Assembly (NCBI GenBank): GCA_050944355.1
Contig: JBMNQX010000004.1
Span: forward strand, 124,001 to 188,000
DNA from: UBA4285 sp050944355
Lineage (GTDB): Bacteria; Bacillota; Clostridia; Lachnospirales; Lachnospiraceae
Direction of reading: 5' to 3'
Length of the DNA stretch: 64,000 nt
The position numbers and the translations under genes were made by a program. The notes under the pieces were generated by a model. That model had not been told where the DNA came from, ran no database searches, and saw only the letters and a list, made by a program, of their open reading frames with translations. Of this stretch, positions 16,167 through 24,922 are shown in pieces. Each line of letters opens with the position of its first letter. Positions within the stretch are counted from its first letter, which is position 1.

Positions 16167-17306
16167 ATGGGCGGTATTTTTGACATCAACGGCAAGTTTT
16201 ATACGACATTTACCAAGATCACGGATTTTATTATTCTGGCTCTGCTGCTGGAAATTTTCAGTATTCCGATCGTGACGACCGGGCCGGCGATCTGCGGCGT
16301 CTACTATGTCGCGATGCGCGAGGTCAGAGACGAGGAAGGATATGTCTGGAAAGGATTCTGGAAATCCTTCCGTCAAAACTTCAAACAGGGACTGGTTCTG
16401 ACTCTGATCATCGGCGGCATCGATCTCTTTATGGTTCTGGATATCTACTGGGCATATCAGATCTGGCAGCTGAACGGAACTTTCTTTTACCAGGCGATTA
16501 TGTTTATAATCCTCGGACTGGCGTTCGTATTCTTTTCCATCAGTCTGTATGTGTTCCCGCTGCTGTCAAAATTCTATAACAACAATCGCGGCACGCTTAA
16601 GAATGCCGTCATTGTGGCGTCCAAGCATACTCCGACTACGATCATCATGGCCCTTTCACTGCTTGCGATTCTTTACTTCTCGTATACCTGGAATCTGCTT
16701 GTACTGTTCATAGGCCTTCCGATTTTCCTGTATGCATCAGCTGCCCGTTTTTCGAAGATTATCGAGCAGATCATTGATGAGTACGAAGACGAGCACAATG
16801 TTCAGCTGGCTGAGGGTGAGCAGCAGCTCGACGAATCACAGATGCCTGCCAAAGAGGAGGTGCCGGACACTCTGCCGAGCGGACACCGCCGTCCGGAGGT
16901 TATTCTGGCCGGCCGCCCGTACACGAAACTCTCAAAAGAAGAGAAGGCCGAATACGATCTGGCTGTCGAAGAAGAGCTGAACTATGAGGCAGAACTCATG
17001 CCCATGACGATTCAGGATGCGATTCGGATGAAAGAGGAAGCGGCTGCCGACAGTACCGCGGACAGCACATCAGAGACTTCTGCCGGGATGCTGAGCGAAA
17101 ACGGGCAGAGCACCGATGATGAGCCTGGCGGTGAGAACGCCGGAAACGCTGAGGGCACTCAGGGCACTCAGGACGCTGAGAGCGCGCAGGATGCTCAGGA
17201 TGCTGAGGGCGCACCGGATGCAGAGGGTGCACCGGACGCTGAGAGTCCGCAGGCTGCCGGCACGGAAGTGAAAGACGAAACGGCAGAAGAAGCAAAGGAA
17301 GCTTGA
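16167..17306 (+). CDS. DUF624 (YesL-like) membrane protein with long acidic C-terminal tail
   Basis: A 379-residue protein. Residues 1-205 match the DUF624/YesL family, with four or five membrane helices starting at residue 18 and the short Gly-Pro-Ala motif near 45. YesL-like proteins often accompany sugar ABC transporters, but no such genes are adjacent here. From about residue 205 a hydrophilic region follows that the family normally lacks, ending in Ala/Asp/Glu/Gln/Gly repeats (residues 325-370) coded by imperfect nine- and twelve-base repeats. The tail is probably cytoplasmic and disordered. The gene has its own promoter and a hairpin after the stop. Confidence 0.75.
   Translation: MGGIFDINGKFYTTFTKITDFIILALLLEIFSIPIVTTGPAICGVYYVAMREVRDEEGYVWKGFWKSFRQNFKQGLVLTLIIGGIDLFMVLDIYWAYQIWQLNGTFFYQAIMFIILGLAFVFFSISLYVFPLLSKFYNNNRGTLKNAVIVASKHTPTTIIMALSLLAILYFSYTWNLLVLFIGLPIFLYASAARFSKIIEQIIDEYEDEHNVQLAEGEQQLDESQMPAKEEVPDTLPSGHRRPEVILAGRPYTKLSKEEKAEYDLAVEEELNYEAELMPMTIQDAIRMKEEAAADSTADSTSETSAGMLSENGQSTDDEPGGENAGNAEGTQGTQDAESAQDAQDAEGAPDAEGAPDAESPQAAGTEVKDETAEEAKEA
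17150..17262 (+). repeat. Imperfect short tandem repeats coding the acidic tail
   Basis: Units such as GCTGAGGGC, ACTCAGG and GCACCGGA(T/C)GC recur several times, for example GAGGGCGCACCGGATGC followed by GAGGGTGCACCGGACGC. They code Glu-Gly-Ala-Pro-Asp-Ala-like units and could change in copy number by slippage. Confidence 0.7.
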
Positions 17307-17341
17307 GATTTTTTGAATTTGAAAAGCTCTGCGCTCAAGGC

Positions 17342-17369
17342 CCCGGTCTGTTTTGAAAATCCGGGTTTT
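17342..17369 (+). terminator. Probable terminator after the DUF624 gene
   Basis: CCCGG (17342-17346) pairs with CCGGG (17361-17365) around a 14-base loop and is followed by TTTT. The stem is short but the position, between this gene and the tRNA promoter, fits. Confidence 0.45.
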
Positions 17370-17398
17370 GGGCGCGGACTTTTTTGGGAAAAAAGTGC

Positions 17399-17427
17399 TT
17401 GCATTTTCTATTGCCGCTGATTATAAT
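17399..17427 (+). promoter_or_regulatory. Promoter of the tRNA pair
   Basis: TTGCAT (17399-17404) and a perfect TATAAT (17422-17427) with a 17-base spacer, 45 bases before the first tRNA. This is among the strongest promoter matches in the window. Confidence 0.8.
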
Positions 17428-17471
17428 AGCATACGTCGTGATGAGCGGCGGCAATTCACAAGATTGTGTAT

Positions 17472-17543
17472 TGGGCTTTCGCCAAATGGTAAGGCACTGG
17501 ATTCTGATTCCAGCATCTGGGGGTTCGAGTCCCTCAAGCCCAG
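17472..17543 (+). tRNA. tRNA-Gln (anticodon CUG)
   Basis: A complete cloverleaf of 72 bases. The acceptor arms are TGGGCTT and AAGCCCA, the anticodon arm is CTGGA/TCCAG with loop TTCTGAT (anticodon CTG, reading CAG), and the T arm is GGGGG-TTCGAGT-CCCTC. The 3' CCA is not encoded. It is followed at once by its own terminator. Confidence 0.95.
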
Positions 17544-17546
17544 CTG

Positions 17547-17579
17547 ATCCTCCACCAAGAATTTGTGGAGGATTTTTTT
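17547..17579 (+). terminator. Terminator between the two tRNAs
   Basis: ATCCTCCAC (17547-17555) and GTGGAGGAT (17565-17573) form a perfect nine-pair stem ending in seven Ts. Read-through would be needed to reach the second tRNA unless it has its own start. Confidence 0.9.
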
Positions 17580-17585
17580 ACAACT

Positions 17586-17673
17586 GGAGACGTATCGAAG
17601 CGGTCATAACGGGGCGCACTCGAAATGCGTTTGGCGGGTAACTGCCACAAGGGTTCGAATCCCTTCGTCTCCG
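17586..17673 (+). tRNA. tRNA-Ser (anticodon CGA)
   Basis: An 88-base class II tRNA with acceptor arms GGAGACG and CGTCTCC, anticodon stem GCGCA/TGCGT with loop CTCGAAA (anticodon CGA, reading UCG), a long variable arm (TGGCGGGTAACTGCCA) and a normal T arm. The 3' CCA is not encoded. Confidence 0.95.
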
Positions 17674-17680
17674 TAGCTTC

Positions 17681-17717
17681 AGCTCCCGCGGGATTCTTCT
17701 CCTGCGGGAGCTTTTTT
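17681..17717 (+). terminator. Terminator after tRNA-Ser
   Basis: AGCTCCCGC (17681-17689) and GCGGGAGCT (17704-17712) form a nine-pair stem with a six-T tail. Confidence 0.9.
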
Positions 17718-17797
17718 ACTGTCCGGTCTGCCCAAAATACTGCGGATCGCGGCTTTTTACCTTTACACACGGAAACAGTCTGAGGAGTATAATCAAA

Positions 17798-18559
17798 ATG
17801 AAATTTTCCTATCCGTCTATCGTGCGCTTTTCGGAATGTGGAAAGAACGGGCGCCTGAGTGTGCCGGCGATTGTGACATATATGCAGGACTGCAGCGCGA
17901 TGCAGTCTGACTGGCTCGGGATCGGCACAAATGAGCTGATCGCGTCTCACCGCGCGTGGTTTGTCATCGGCTGGAATATCCAGATCTACGAAAGACCCGA
18001 GGCCAATACGAGAATCCGCGTGTGGACGTGGTCGACCCGTTTTACCGGCATTTACGGGGAACGCTGCATGCAGATCACCAATGAGATGACCGGTGAGGTT
18101 TACGCAGAATGCGCGGCGCTCTATGTTTACATGAACCTGTCCACGATGCATCCGACCAAGGCGGAGGGCCCGCTTGTTCTGGGGTACAAGACAAGTCCGG
18201 CGCTCACGTCTGTGAAAAAGAGCGGGAGAAAGCTCCCGGTGATCGGAGAGCAGCGGGAAGCAGACACATTTGTCGTGAGAAAACATGACACAGATGCATA
18301 CGGCCATATGAATAATGCGCGCTATGTGTTCTACGCGTCCGATTGTCTGCCGGACGGTTTTGAGACCGGGAGGCTGCAGGTGGAATACAAGATTTCGGCG
18401 CGCGCGGGAGATGTGGTTCACATTTTTACGAGTGAGACAGACACGCAGTTCGAAGTGGAAATGCGCGGGGATGACGGACAGATTTTCGCGCGGATTCTGT
18501 ATACGAAAAAGGGAGAGGGCAATGATTCAGCTGGGAAAGACGCAGAAACTGAAAGTTGA
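17798..18559 (+). CDS. Acyl-ACP thioesterase
   Basis: A 253-residue double-hotdog protein of the FatA/FatB-like acyl-ACP thioesterase family (PF01643). The first hotdog (1-130) has the typical start 'FSECGKNGRLSVPAI' and the second (150-250) has 'DTDAYGHMNNARY', which carries the conserved His and Asn of the active site. It would release free fatty acids from acyl carrier protein in the cytoplasm. The ribosome site is GAGGAG ten bases before ATG 17798. Its last 38 bases overlap the next gene in another frame, so the two are likely one operon. Confidence 0.88.
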   Translation: MKFSYPSIVRFSECGKNGRLSVPAIVTYMQDCSAMQSDWLGIGTNELIASHRAWFVIGWNIQIYERPEANTRIRVWTWSTRFTGIYGERCMQITNEMTGEVYAECAALYVYMNLSTMHPTKAEGPLVLGYKTSPALTSVKKSGRKLPVIGEQREADTFVVRKHDTDAYGHMNNARYVFYASDCLPDGFETGRLQVEYKISARAGDVVHIFTSETDTQFEVEMRGDDGQIFARILYTKKGEGNDSAGKDAETES

Positions 18560-19346
18560 AAAATCCGTCGCATTCGGCGTTTATCTGGGGGAGCAGGATG
18601 ATCACGTTCTCCTCCCGCGCAAAGAAGTTCCGGATGGCGTAAAGCCCGGGGACAAACTGGAAGTGTTTGTGTACCGCGACTCTGATGACCGCCTGATTGC
18701 CACGGTGAAAACGCCGCTCATCGGGCTCGGAAAAATGGCGGTTCTTAAAGTGAAACAGGTCACGAAAATCGGCGCGTTTCTCGACTGGGGGCTCGAAAAG
18801 GACCTGCTTCTTCCCTATAAAGAGCAGACGGAGAGAGTTCACGAAGGACAGATGGTTCCTGTCGTTCTCTACATCGACAAGTCTGACCGTCTGACAGCTA
18901 CGATGCATGTCTACCGCTATCTGCAGACAGCTCCGGATTACGGGAAGGACCGTCAGGTGAAAGGCACCGTGATCCAGGTAAATCCTGACATGGGCGTCTT
19001 TCTCGCCGTGGATGGCCGTTACTTCGGCATGATTCCGATCCAGGATACGACAAAGAAATATGCGCTCGGCGAAACCGTCTGCGGCCGCGTCTCAAGAGTG
19101 CGGGACGACGGCAAACTCGTGATATCCGTCAAAGACAAGGCGTACCGGGTCATGGGTGAAGATTCCGAAAAAATTCTCCGGCTTCTCATGAAAAATGGCG
19201 GTTCGCTCCCCTACGGAGACAAGTCCGACCCGGAAAAAATCCGGGAAATGTTCGGAATGAGCAAGGCGGAATTCAAACGGGCCGCGGGGCGTCTGTTAAA
19301 AGAAAGAAAAATACAGATCGGACCGTATGAAATTCACAGTGTCTGA
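18522..19346 (+). CDS. CvfB-like S1 RNA-binding protein
   Basis: A 274-residue protein with three S1-like OB folds (about 1-65, 66-135 and 138-205) and a C-terminal winged helix (210-274; 'GDKSDPEKIREMFGMSKAEFKRA'), the layout of CvfB/YitL. CvfB proteins bind RNA and affect virulence gene expression in staphylococci. The start is ATG 18522 with GGGAGAGGG; the open frame upstream lies inside the thioesterase gene and is rejected. It overlaps the thioesterase gene by 38 bases. Confidence 0.88.
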   Translation: MIQLGKTQKLKVEKSVAFGVYLGEQDDHVLLPRKEVPDGVKPGDKLEVFVYRDSDDRLIATVKTPLIGLGKMAVLKVKQVTKIGAFLDWGLEKDLLLPYKEQTERVHEGQMVPVVLYIDKSDRLTATMHVYRYLQTAPDYGKDRQVKGTVIQVNPDMGVFLAVDGRYFGMIPIQDTTKKYALGETVCGRVSRVRDDGKLVISVKDKAYRVMGEDSEKILRLLMKNGGSLPYGDKSDPEKIREMFGMSKAEFKRAAGRLLKERKIQIGPYEIHSV

Positions 19347-19366
19347 ATTTCGATGTTCATATCGTT

Positions 19367-19514
19367 TTGTAAAATTGACGAAAGCTCTTTTATAAGTTTG
19401 TGAAAAGTCAATAAACATTCCGCCGCAATAAATAAAATCGGAAAATATTACAAAAATCCCCCGGATATTTCAGTAATTTGAAACATGGCATTAGCACTGG
19501 ATTTCGGGTATAGT
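19367..19514 (+). promoter_or_regulatory. AT-rich promoter region of the MsmK-type ATPase gene
   Basis: This 230-base gap holds two weak promoter matches: TTGTAA (19367-19372)-18-TATAAG (19391-19396), and TGGCAT (19486-19491)-17-TATAGT (19509-19514). The second is nearer the gene. I see no terminator for the upstream CvfB-like gene and no riboswitch. Confidence 0.4.
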
Positions 19515-19578
19515 TAGCATAGTTAAAGCCGCCCGGAATGTATTTACGATGCGCGGCAATATTTTCAGGAGGATTGTA

Positions 19579-20694
19579 ATGGCAAGCTTATCTCTTAAGA
19601 ACGTTACAAAGGTTTACCCTAACGGATTCGTTGCGGTAAAGAACTTCAACCTCGAGGTTGCAGACCAGGAGTTCATCATTTTCGTAGGACCGTCTGGCTG
19701 CGGTAAGTCGACGACACTTCGTATGATCGCGGGACTTGAAGAGATTTCTTCCGGCGAACTCTGGATCGGCGACAAGCTCATGAACGATGTAGAGCCGAAG
19801 GATCGTGATATCGCCATGGTTTTCCAGAACTACGCTCTGTATCCGCATATGACAGTGTATGACAACATGGCATTCGGCCTGAAGCTCCGCAAGGTTCCGA
19901 AGGCAGATATCGACAAGTCCGTTCATGAAGCGGCAAAGATTCTTGACATCGAGCATCTTCTTGACCGCAAGCCGAAGGCTCTTTCCGGCGGCCAGAGACA
20001 GCGTGTAGCCATGGGCCGTGCTATCGTACGTCATCCGAAGGTATTCCTGATGGACGAGCCGCTCTCCAACCTGGACGCAAAGCTCCGTGTACAGATGCGT
20101 GTTGAGATTTCCAAGCTCCATCAGAGACTCAATGCCACCATCATCTACGTAACCCATGACCAGGTTGAGGCTATGACCCTTGGTACCCGTATTGTCGTAC
20201 TGAAGGATGGCATCATCCAGCAGGTAGATACGCCGCAGAACCTCTACTACAAGCCGGACAACCTCTTTGTTGCCGGATTCATCGGCTCTCCGCAGATGAA
20301 CCTCATCGATGCGACTGTTTCGCAGAACGGCGACAAGATCGGCCTGAAGCTCGACGACCAGATCACGATCGAAGTCGGCGGCGAGAAGGCAAAGAAAGTT
20401 ATCGACGGCGGCTATGTCGGCAAGACGGTTGTCATCGGTGTTCGTCCTGAGGATATCAGCGATGATCCGGAGTTCATCGCAAAGCATCCGGAAGGCGTAT
20501 TCGATGCAAAGATCAACGTATACGAGCTTCTCGGCGGCGAGGCAAACCTTCACTTCGACATCAATAACACAACCTGCACAGCGAAGGTAAGAGCCAGCAA
20601 CGCAGTAAAGCCGGGTACGGTTGTAAAGCTTGCTGCGGATAACACGAGAATGCACATCTTCGACAAGGAGACAGAGCAGATTATCACTCACTGA
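19579..20694 (+). CDS. MsmK/UgpC-type sugar ABC transporter ATPase
   Basis: A 371-residue CUT1-family ATPase with Walker A 'GPSGCGKST', signature 'LSGGQRQR', Walker B 'VFLMDEPLSNLD', the His switch and a C-terminal TOBE-like regulatory domain. It hydrolyses ATP at the inner face of sugar importers. No permease or binding-protein gene is adjacent, so it probably serves several oligosaccharide transporters encoded elsewhere, as MsmK does in streptococci. It is unusually rich in CGT and GGT codons relative to its neighbours, which suggests high expression. ATG 19579 with AGGAGG is preferred over the in-frame ATG 19549, which has no ribosome site. A strong terminator follows. Confidence 0.92.
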   Translation: MASLSLKNVTKVYPNGFVAVKNFNLEVADQEFIIFVGPSGCGKSTTLRMIAGLEEISSGELWIGDKLMNDVEPKDRDIAMVFQNYALYPHMTVYDNMAFGLKLRKVPKADIDKSVHEAAKILDIEHLLDRKPKALSGGQRQRVAMGRAIVRHPKVFLMDEPLSNLDAKLRVQMRVEISKLHQRLNATIIYVTHDQVEAMTLGTRIVVLKDGIIQQVDTPQNLYYKPDNLFVAGFIGSPQMNLIDATVSQNGDKIGLKLDDQITIEVGGEKAKKVIDGGYVGKTVVIGVRPEDISDDPEFIAKHPEGVFDAKINVYELLGGEANLHFDINNTTCTAKVRASNAVKPGTVVKLAADNTRMHIFDKETEQIITH

Positions 20695-20723
20695 TCTGAA
20701 ATCTGAAAAAAGAATAAACCGTC

Positions 20724-20760
20724 CGGGCGGCCTGAGAATCGAACATTCTCAGGCCGCCCG
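20724..20760 (+). terminator. Strong terminator after the MsmK-type ATPase gene
   Basis: A perfect 16-base-pair stem (20724-20739 with 20745-20760), five-base loop, followed by the T-rich CTGTTTGTATTTG. The tail is not a pure T run but the stem is very stable. Confidence 0.8.
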
Positions 20761-20764
20761 CTGT

Positions 20765-20793
20765 TTGTATTTGAGCTCTGTTATTGATATAAT
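20765..20793 (+). promoter_or_regulatory. Promoter of the CdaR-like regulator gene
   Basis: TTGTAT (20765-20770) and TATAAT (20788-20793) with a 17-base spacer, starting right after the previous terminator. Confidence 0.65.
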
Positions 20794-20857
20794 GTTAGCG
20801 ATTATGGCGGTTTGTGCCGCTGACACCAATACGCCGCAATGAAGTAAGAGGTTGGCT

Positions 20858-21949
20858 ATGCTTTCAAATCAGGTACTTCAGGAGACCCTTGAAGGGCTCC
20901 GTTCGATAACCCGTGTAAATATGGCTGCGGTTGACACAGACGGACATGTCTGTGCCGGGACATTTGAACTGACGCCTGAGTGTCTCGCTTCCGCAAGAGA
21001 GTTTGCGGATTCGCCTGCCATCAACCAGGTGGTCAATGACTATCAGTTTTTCAGGATATCGGAAGGAGAGCATCTCAGCTATGTTCTGATTCTGCAGGGG
21101 AGTTCAGATGAGAACTATATGGTTGGCAGAATGGCGGTGTTCCAGATTCAGCAGCTGCTGTACGCATATCGCGAACACTATGACAAGGACAACTTTGTCA
21201 AAAATCTGCTTCTCGACAACATTCTGAAAGTTGATATTTTTACAAGGGCGGAAAAACTCGGCATCAAAGCGAACGTTCCGAGAATTGTTTACATCATCGA
21301 GACACGGCACGGCAAAGATTCTTCCGCGCTGGAGACGATCCGCAATCTGTATCAGGGCAAGTCAAAAGGATTTCTCACAGCTGTCGATGAGAAGAGCATC
21401 GTCCTGATCCGCCAGGTGGAAGGCACGGAAGAGTATGAGGATCTTCTGAGAGAAGCCAGCACCATTGTTGATATGCTTAACACGGAGGCGATGACAGCCG
21501 CGAGAGCTTCTTTCGGAACCATTGTTCATGATCTCCGCGATCTTTCCCGCTCTTATAAAGAAGCGAAGATGGCCATGTCGGTCGGAAAGATCTTCTACAG
21601 CGAAAAAAATGTCATCGGCTACAGCAAGCTAGGCATCGGACGTCTGATCTATCAGCTGCCTATGTCTCTCTGTCAGATGTATATCCGGGAAGTGTTTGGG
21701 GATCACAATCCGGAAGATATGGACGATGAGACGTTGGCCACAGTCAACAAGTTCTTTGATCACAACCTCAATGTGTCGGAAACGTCCCGGGAACTCTACA
21801 TACACCGCAATACGCTTGTGTATCGGCTTGACAAGCTCAAGGCAACACTTGGTCTTGACCTGACGAATTTCAATGACGCCATCACGTTCAAGATTGCCCT
21901 GATGGTCGTCAAGTACATGCGGTATATGGAGAACCGTGACAAGTACTGA
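20858..21949 (+). CDS. CdaR/PucR-family transcriptional regulator
   Basis: A 363-residue protein with an N-terminal sensing region (about 1-130), a middle GGDEF-like CdaR domain (about 135-275) and a C-terminal PucR helix-turn-helix (about 300-360; 'LNVSETSRELYIHRNTLVYRL'). Family members activate sugar-diacid or purine-use genes. The regulated genes cannot be read here; the upstream neighbour is the shared sugar ATPase and the downstream one is ftsE. ATG 20858 follows AAGAGG by six bases; TTG 20852 is too close to that site. Confidence 0.85.
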   Translation: MLSNQVLQETLEGLRSITRVNMAAVDTDGHVCAGTFELTPECLASAREFADSPAINQVVNDYQFFRISEGEHLSYVLILQGSSDENYMVGRMAVFQIQQLLYAYREHYDKDNFVKNLLLDNILKVDIFTRAEKLGIKANVPRIVYIIETRHGKDSSALETIRNLYQGKSKGFLTAVDEKSIVLIRQVEGTEEYEDLLREASTIVDMLNTEAMTAARASFGTIVHDLRDLSRSYKEAKMAMSVGKIFYSEKNVIGYSKLGIGRLIYQLPMSLCQMYIREVFGDHNPEDMDDETLATVNKFFDHNLNVSETSRELYIHRNTLVYRLDKLKATLGLDLTNFNDAITFKIALMVVKYMRYMENRDKY

Positions 21950-21980
21950 CTTAGTGAAAAGAAAAGGATTTTGAATACTT

Positions 21981-22667
21981 ATGATTATTCTTGAAAATGT
22001 AAGCAAGAATTATACGCCGGACATTGCCGCTCTGCAGAATATCAATCTGCATGTCGCCAAGGGCGAGTTTGTATTCGTCGTGGGCAAGAGCGGATCCGGG
22101 AAATCGACGCTGATCAAACTCCTCCTGAAGGAGATTGAACCCACGTCAGGACGAATCTATATCAACAAGAAATATCTGAACAAAATGCACCGCCGTCAGC
22201 TCCCGTATCTGCGCCGCGACATCGGCGTCGTTTTCCAGGACTTCCGGCTTCTTCAGGACCGCTCGGTTTTTGACAACATTGCATTTGCCCAGAAAGTCAT
22301 CGAGGCGCCGCCGCGCAAAATCCGCACGAATGTGCTTGAAATGCTTTCTATGGTCGGTCTCGTCGACAAATACAAGGCATATCCGAGCGAACTATCCGGG
22401 GGCGAACAGCAGCGCGTTGCGATTGCGCGCGCACTTGTGAATCACCCGGATATTCTGCTCTGCGATGAGCCAACCGGAAACCTGGACCCGATCAACTCCG
22501 CTGAGGTCATGAAAATCATTGACAAGGCCAATAAACGCGGGACCACTGTGCTGGTTGTGACCCATAACATGGATATCGTGCAGCAGATGAAGAAGCGCAC
22601 GATCACCATGAGCGAGGGCCGCATTATCAGCGATATGGAGAAGGGCGGTTATTTCTATGAAGATTAA
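21981..22667 (+). CDS. ftsE: Cell division ATP-binding protein FtsE
   Basis: A 228-residue ABC ATPase with Walker A 'GKSGSGKST', signature 'LSGGEQQR' and Walker B 'ILLCDEPTGNLD'. FtsE with FtsX forms a membrane complex that activates cell-wall hydrolases at division. It overlaps ftsX by 11 bases, and a carboxy-terminal processing protease gene follows, an arrangement common in Firmicutes. The ribosome site (AAGGA) is a little far from the start (12 bases). Confidence 0.96.
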   Translation: MIILENVSKNYTPDIAALQNINLHVAKGEFVFVVGKSGSGKSTLIKLLLKEIEPTSGRIYINKKYLNKMHRRQLPYLRRDIGVVFQDFRLLQDRSVFDNIAFAQKVIEAPPRKIRTNVLEMLSMVGLVDKYKAYPSELSGGEQQRVAIARALVNHPDILLCDEPTGNLDPINSAEVMKIIDKANKRGTTVLVVTHNMDIVQQMKKRTITMSEGRIISDMEKGGYFYED

Positions 22668-23562
22668 TTCATTTTTTTACCAGCTGAAACAGGGATTTCT
22701 GAATATTCACAGAAACCGCCTCTTTTCGCTGGCGTCTATAGCCACAATTGCGGCGAGCATATTTATTTTCGGAATTTTCTACAGTCTTGTCGCCAATTTC
22801 CAGTACACGCTCAAGAGTGCGGAGACAAATATCGCCGTGACCGTATTCTTTGACGACGGGATTGACGACGCGACCATTCAGGCGATCGGCGACGCGATTG
22901 AGGAAAGACCTGAGGTCGACCATATTCATTTCACATCGGCTGAGGAAGCGTGGGAGAATTTCAAGTCCGAGTATCTCGGCGAATATGAATATCTCGCGGA
23001 CGGTTTCTCTGACAACCCGCTGGCCAATTCCGCTTCCTATGAGGTTTATCTCAATGACGCGAGCAAACAGTCAGAGCTCGTTGACTACATCAGCTCTCTG
23101 GACGGCGTGCGCCAGGTAAACCGGTCTGAGGACGCCGCTGCCAGTCTTTCCGGCGCGGCCAGACTGGTCGGGTACATTTCTGTCGCAGTCATCATCGTTC
23201 TGCTCGCCGTATCCATATTCCTGATCATGAACACGGTCATCATCGGCATCACGGTGCGCAAGGAAGAAATTTCCATAATGAAGTACATCGGTGCGACGGA
23301 TGGCTTTGTCAATGCGCCGTTCTTCGTGGAAGGCATTACGATCGGCGTCATCGGTTCTCTGATTCCGATGATTGTCGAGTATTTCCTCTACAATGCGGGA
23401 GTTGATTTTGTTCAGACCAAGTTTGCGGTGCTGAACAACATTCTGCGATTCATGACAACGGCCGAGCTGTTCCGCGTCCTGCTTCCGGTGGCGCTGCTGC
23501 TCGGAATTGTCATCGGTCTTCTGGGAACATTCTTTGCCGTGCGCCGGCATTCAAATGTCTGA
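22657..23562 (+). CDS. ftsX: Cell division protein FtsX
   Basis: A 301-residue protein with four membrane helices (about 20-42, 172-196, 222-246 and 268-293) and a large extracellular domain (45-165) between the first two, the FtsX topology. The extracellular domain usually contacts a peptidoglycan hydrolase. It starts inside the end of ftsE and is translated with it. Confidence 0.95.
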   Translation: MKINSFFYQLKQGFLNIHRNRLFSLASIATIAASIFIFGIFYSLVANFQYTLKSAETNIAVTVFFDDGIDDATIQAIGDAIEERPEVDHIHFTSAEEAWENFKSEYLGEYEYLADGFSDNPLANSASYEVYLNDASKQSELVDYISSLDGVRQVNRSEDAAASLSGAARLVGYISVAVIIVLLAVSIFLIMNTVIIGITVRKEEISIMKYIGATDGFVNAPFFVEGITIGVIGSLIPMIVEYFLYNAGVDFVQTKFAVLNNILRFMTTAELFRVLLPVALLLGIVIGLLGTFFAVRRHSNV

Positions 23563-23585
23563 GAAGGCTTTCGGGAAGGATGCTT

Positions 23586-24902
23586 ATGGAAACAAATACG
23601 CAGCAGGACAGCCCGCAGGAGTATAAAGAGACAAAGGACCTGACAGACGAGCGGACACCGGAAAGTGTTCCGGAAACGCCTGAAGAGAAACCGGCGCGCA
23701 GGCGCACTCCGAAAGCCATAGTCCTTTATATCATCGCGATTGCCGTGCTGATCCTTCTGATCACTGCGTTCCGCTGCAACCTGATATCGCTTCGGATCGG
23801 CAACATCTATATCGGGAAAGATTCGGGGAGCATCGGCGTCCAGGCGACATCGAAGCTGAATCAGCTCGAGAGCGCGATGAGCGATTTTTACTTTGACATT
23901 CCTGACAAACAGGACTCAATTGACGCAATCGCAAGGGCTTATGTTGAAAGTTACGACGACCCGTACACGGTGTACTATACGGCGGAAGAATTTTCGGCGT
24001 TCATGCAGTCCAGCGAAGGTATCTCTTACGGAATCGGGGTTATCGTAGGCAAGACAGACGACGGGTCCCTTCTGATAACCCGCGTGATCTCCGGCGGACC
24101 GGCAGAGGAGGCCGGGCTTCAGGCGGGCGATCTGATCACGGCGGTTGACGGCGAGTCGATTCTCGAAGAGGACATTGAGGCTACCGTGCAGAGAATCAAA
24201 GGCGACGACGGAACGGATGTCACGCTCACAATCGTCAGGGACGGACAGACGATGGACGTAACAGTCACCCGCGGACAGTATGACATTCCGCTGGTGAGCT
24301 ACGGTGTGCTCGACGGCAATATCGGCTATATCTATCTCGCAGAGTTCGACGCCAGCGCGGAGCAGCAGTTCCTCGACGCGTACCAAGAACTGACAGAAGT
24401 GGAAGGCGTTTCGGCTCTGGTCATAGATCTGCGCGGAAATCCGGGCGGACTGTTAAACGTCGACACCGATATTCTGGATGAACTCCTCCCGGACGGCGAC
24501 ATCGTAACCGTAAGGGACAAAGCCGGCAACGAAGAAGTGGTGACGGGAACCAATCCGAATCAGATTGAAATTCCGCTCGCCGTCCTGGTAAATGGCGAGT
24601 CGGCCTCCGCGTCAGAACTGTTCGCTGCGGCCATTCAGGATTACCAGGTCGGAGTTGTCGTGGGAACTCAGACATACGGGAAGGGAATTGCCCAGACCAT
24701 AAAGCAGTTCTCGGATGGCAGCGGCGTGAAGTATACAATTGAGAAATATTTCACACCGAACGGCCGTGATATTCACGGTACAGGCGTGACGCCGGATATC
24801 GTCGTGGAGACGGCCGGGGACGGAACGGAAGATGCCAATCCGGAAACTGACACACAGCTGGCGGCTGCCCTTTCGTATCTGAACGGCGAGCTTTCCCAGT
24901 AG
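23586..24902 (+). CDS. ctpA: S41-family carboxy-terminal processing protease with PDZ domain
   Basis: A 438-residue membrane-anchored protease. One helix (about 44-62) places the rest outside the cell. A PDZ domain spans about 135-215, and the S41 domain follows with 'VIDLRGNPGGLL', the nucleophile segment 'GESASASELF' and the Lys of 'TYGKGIAQ', giving the Ser-Lys dyad. It trims substrates at their C-termini, often wall enzymes or regulators. ATG 23586 is preferred over ATG 23580 because GGGAAGGA overlaps the latter. It lies 23 bases after ftsX, so probably the same operon. Confidence 0.93.
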   Translation: METNTQQDSPQEYKETKDLTDERTPESVPETPEEKPARRRTPKAIVLYIIAIAVLILLITAFRCNLISLRIGNIYIGKDSGSIGVQATSKLNQLESAMSDFYFDIPDKQDSIDAIARAYVESYDDPYTVYYTAEEFSAFMQSSEGISYGIGVIVGKTDDGSLLITRVISGGPAEEAGLQAGDLITAVDGESILEEDIEATVQRIKGDDGTDVTLTIVRDGQTMDVTVTRGQYDIPLVSYGVLDGNIGYIYLAEFDASAEQQFLDAYQELTEVEGVSALVIDLRGNPGGLLNVDTDILDELLPDGDIVTVRDKAGNEEVVTGTNPNQIEIPLAVLVNGESASASELFAAAIQDYQVGVVVGTQTYGKGIAQTIKQFSDGSGVKYTIEKYFTPNGRDIHGTGVTPDIVVETAGDGTEDANPETDTQLAAALSYLNGELSQ

Positions 24903-24922
24903 ATCTCAGAAAGGGGATATTT

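Noticed and set aside
19588..20691. Minus-strand ORF of 367 residues opposite the MsmK-type ATPase
   Set aside because: Mirror of a conserved ATPase gene; the long open frame reflects its biased codon use.
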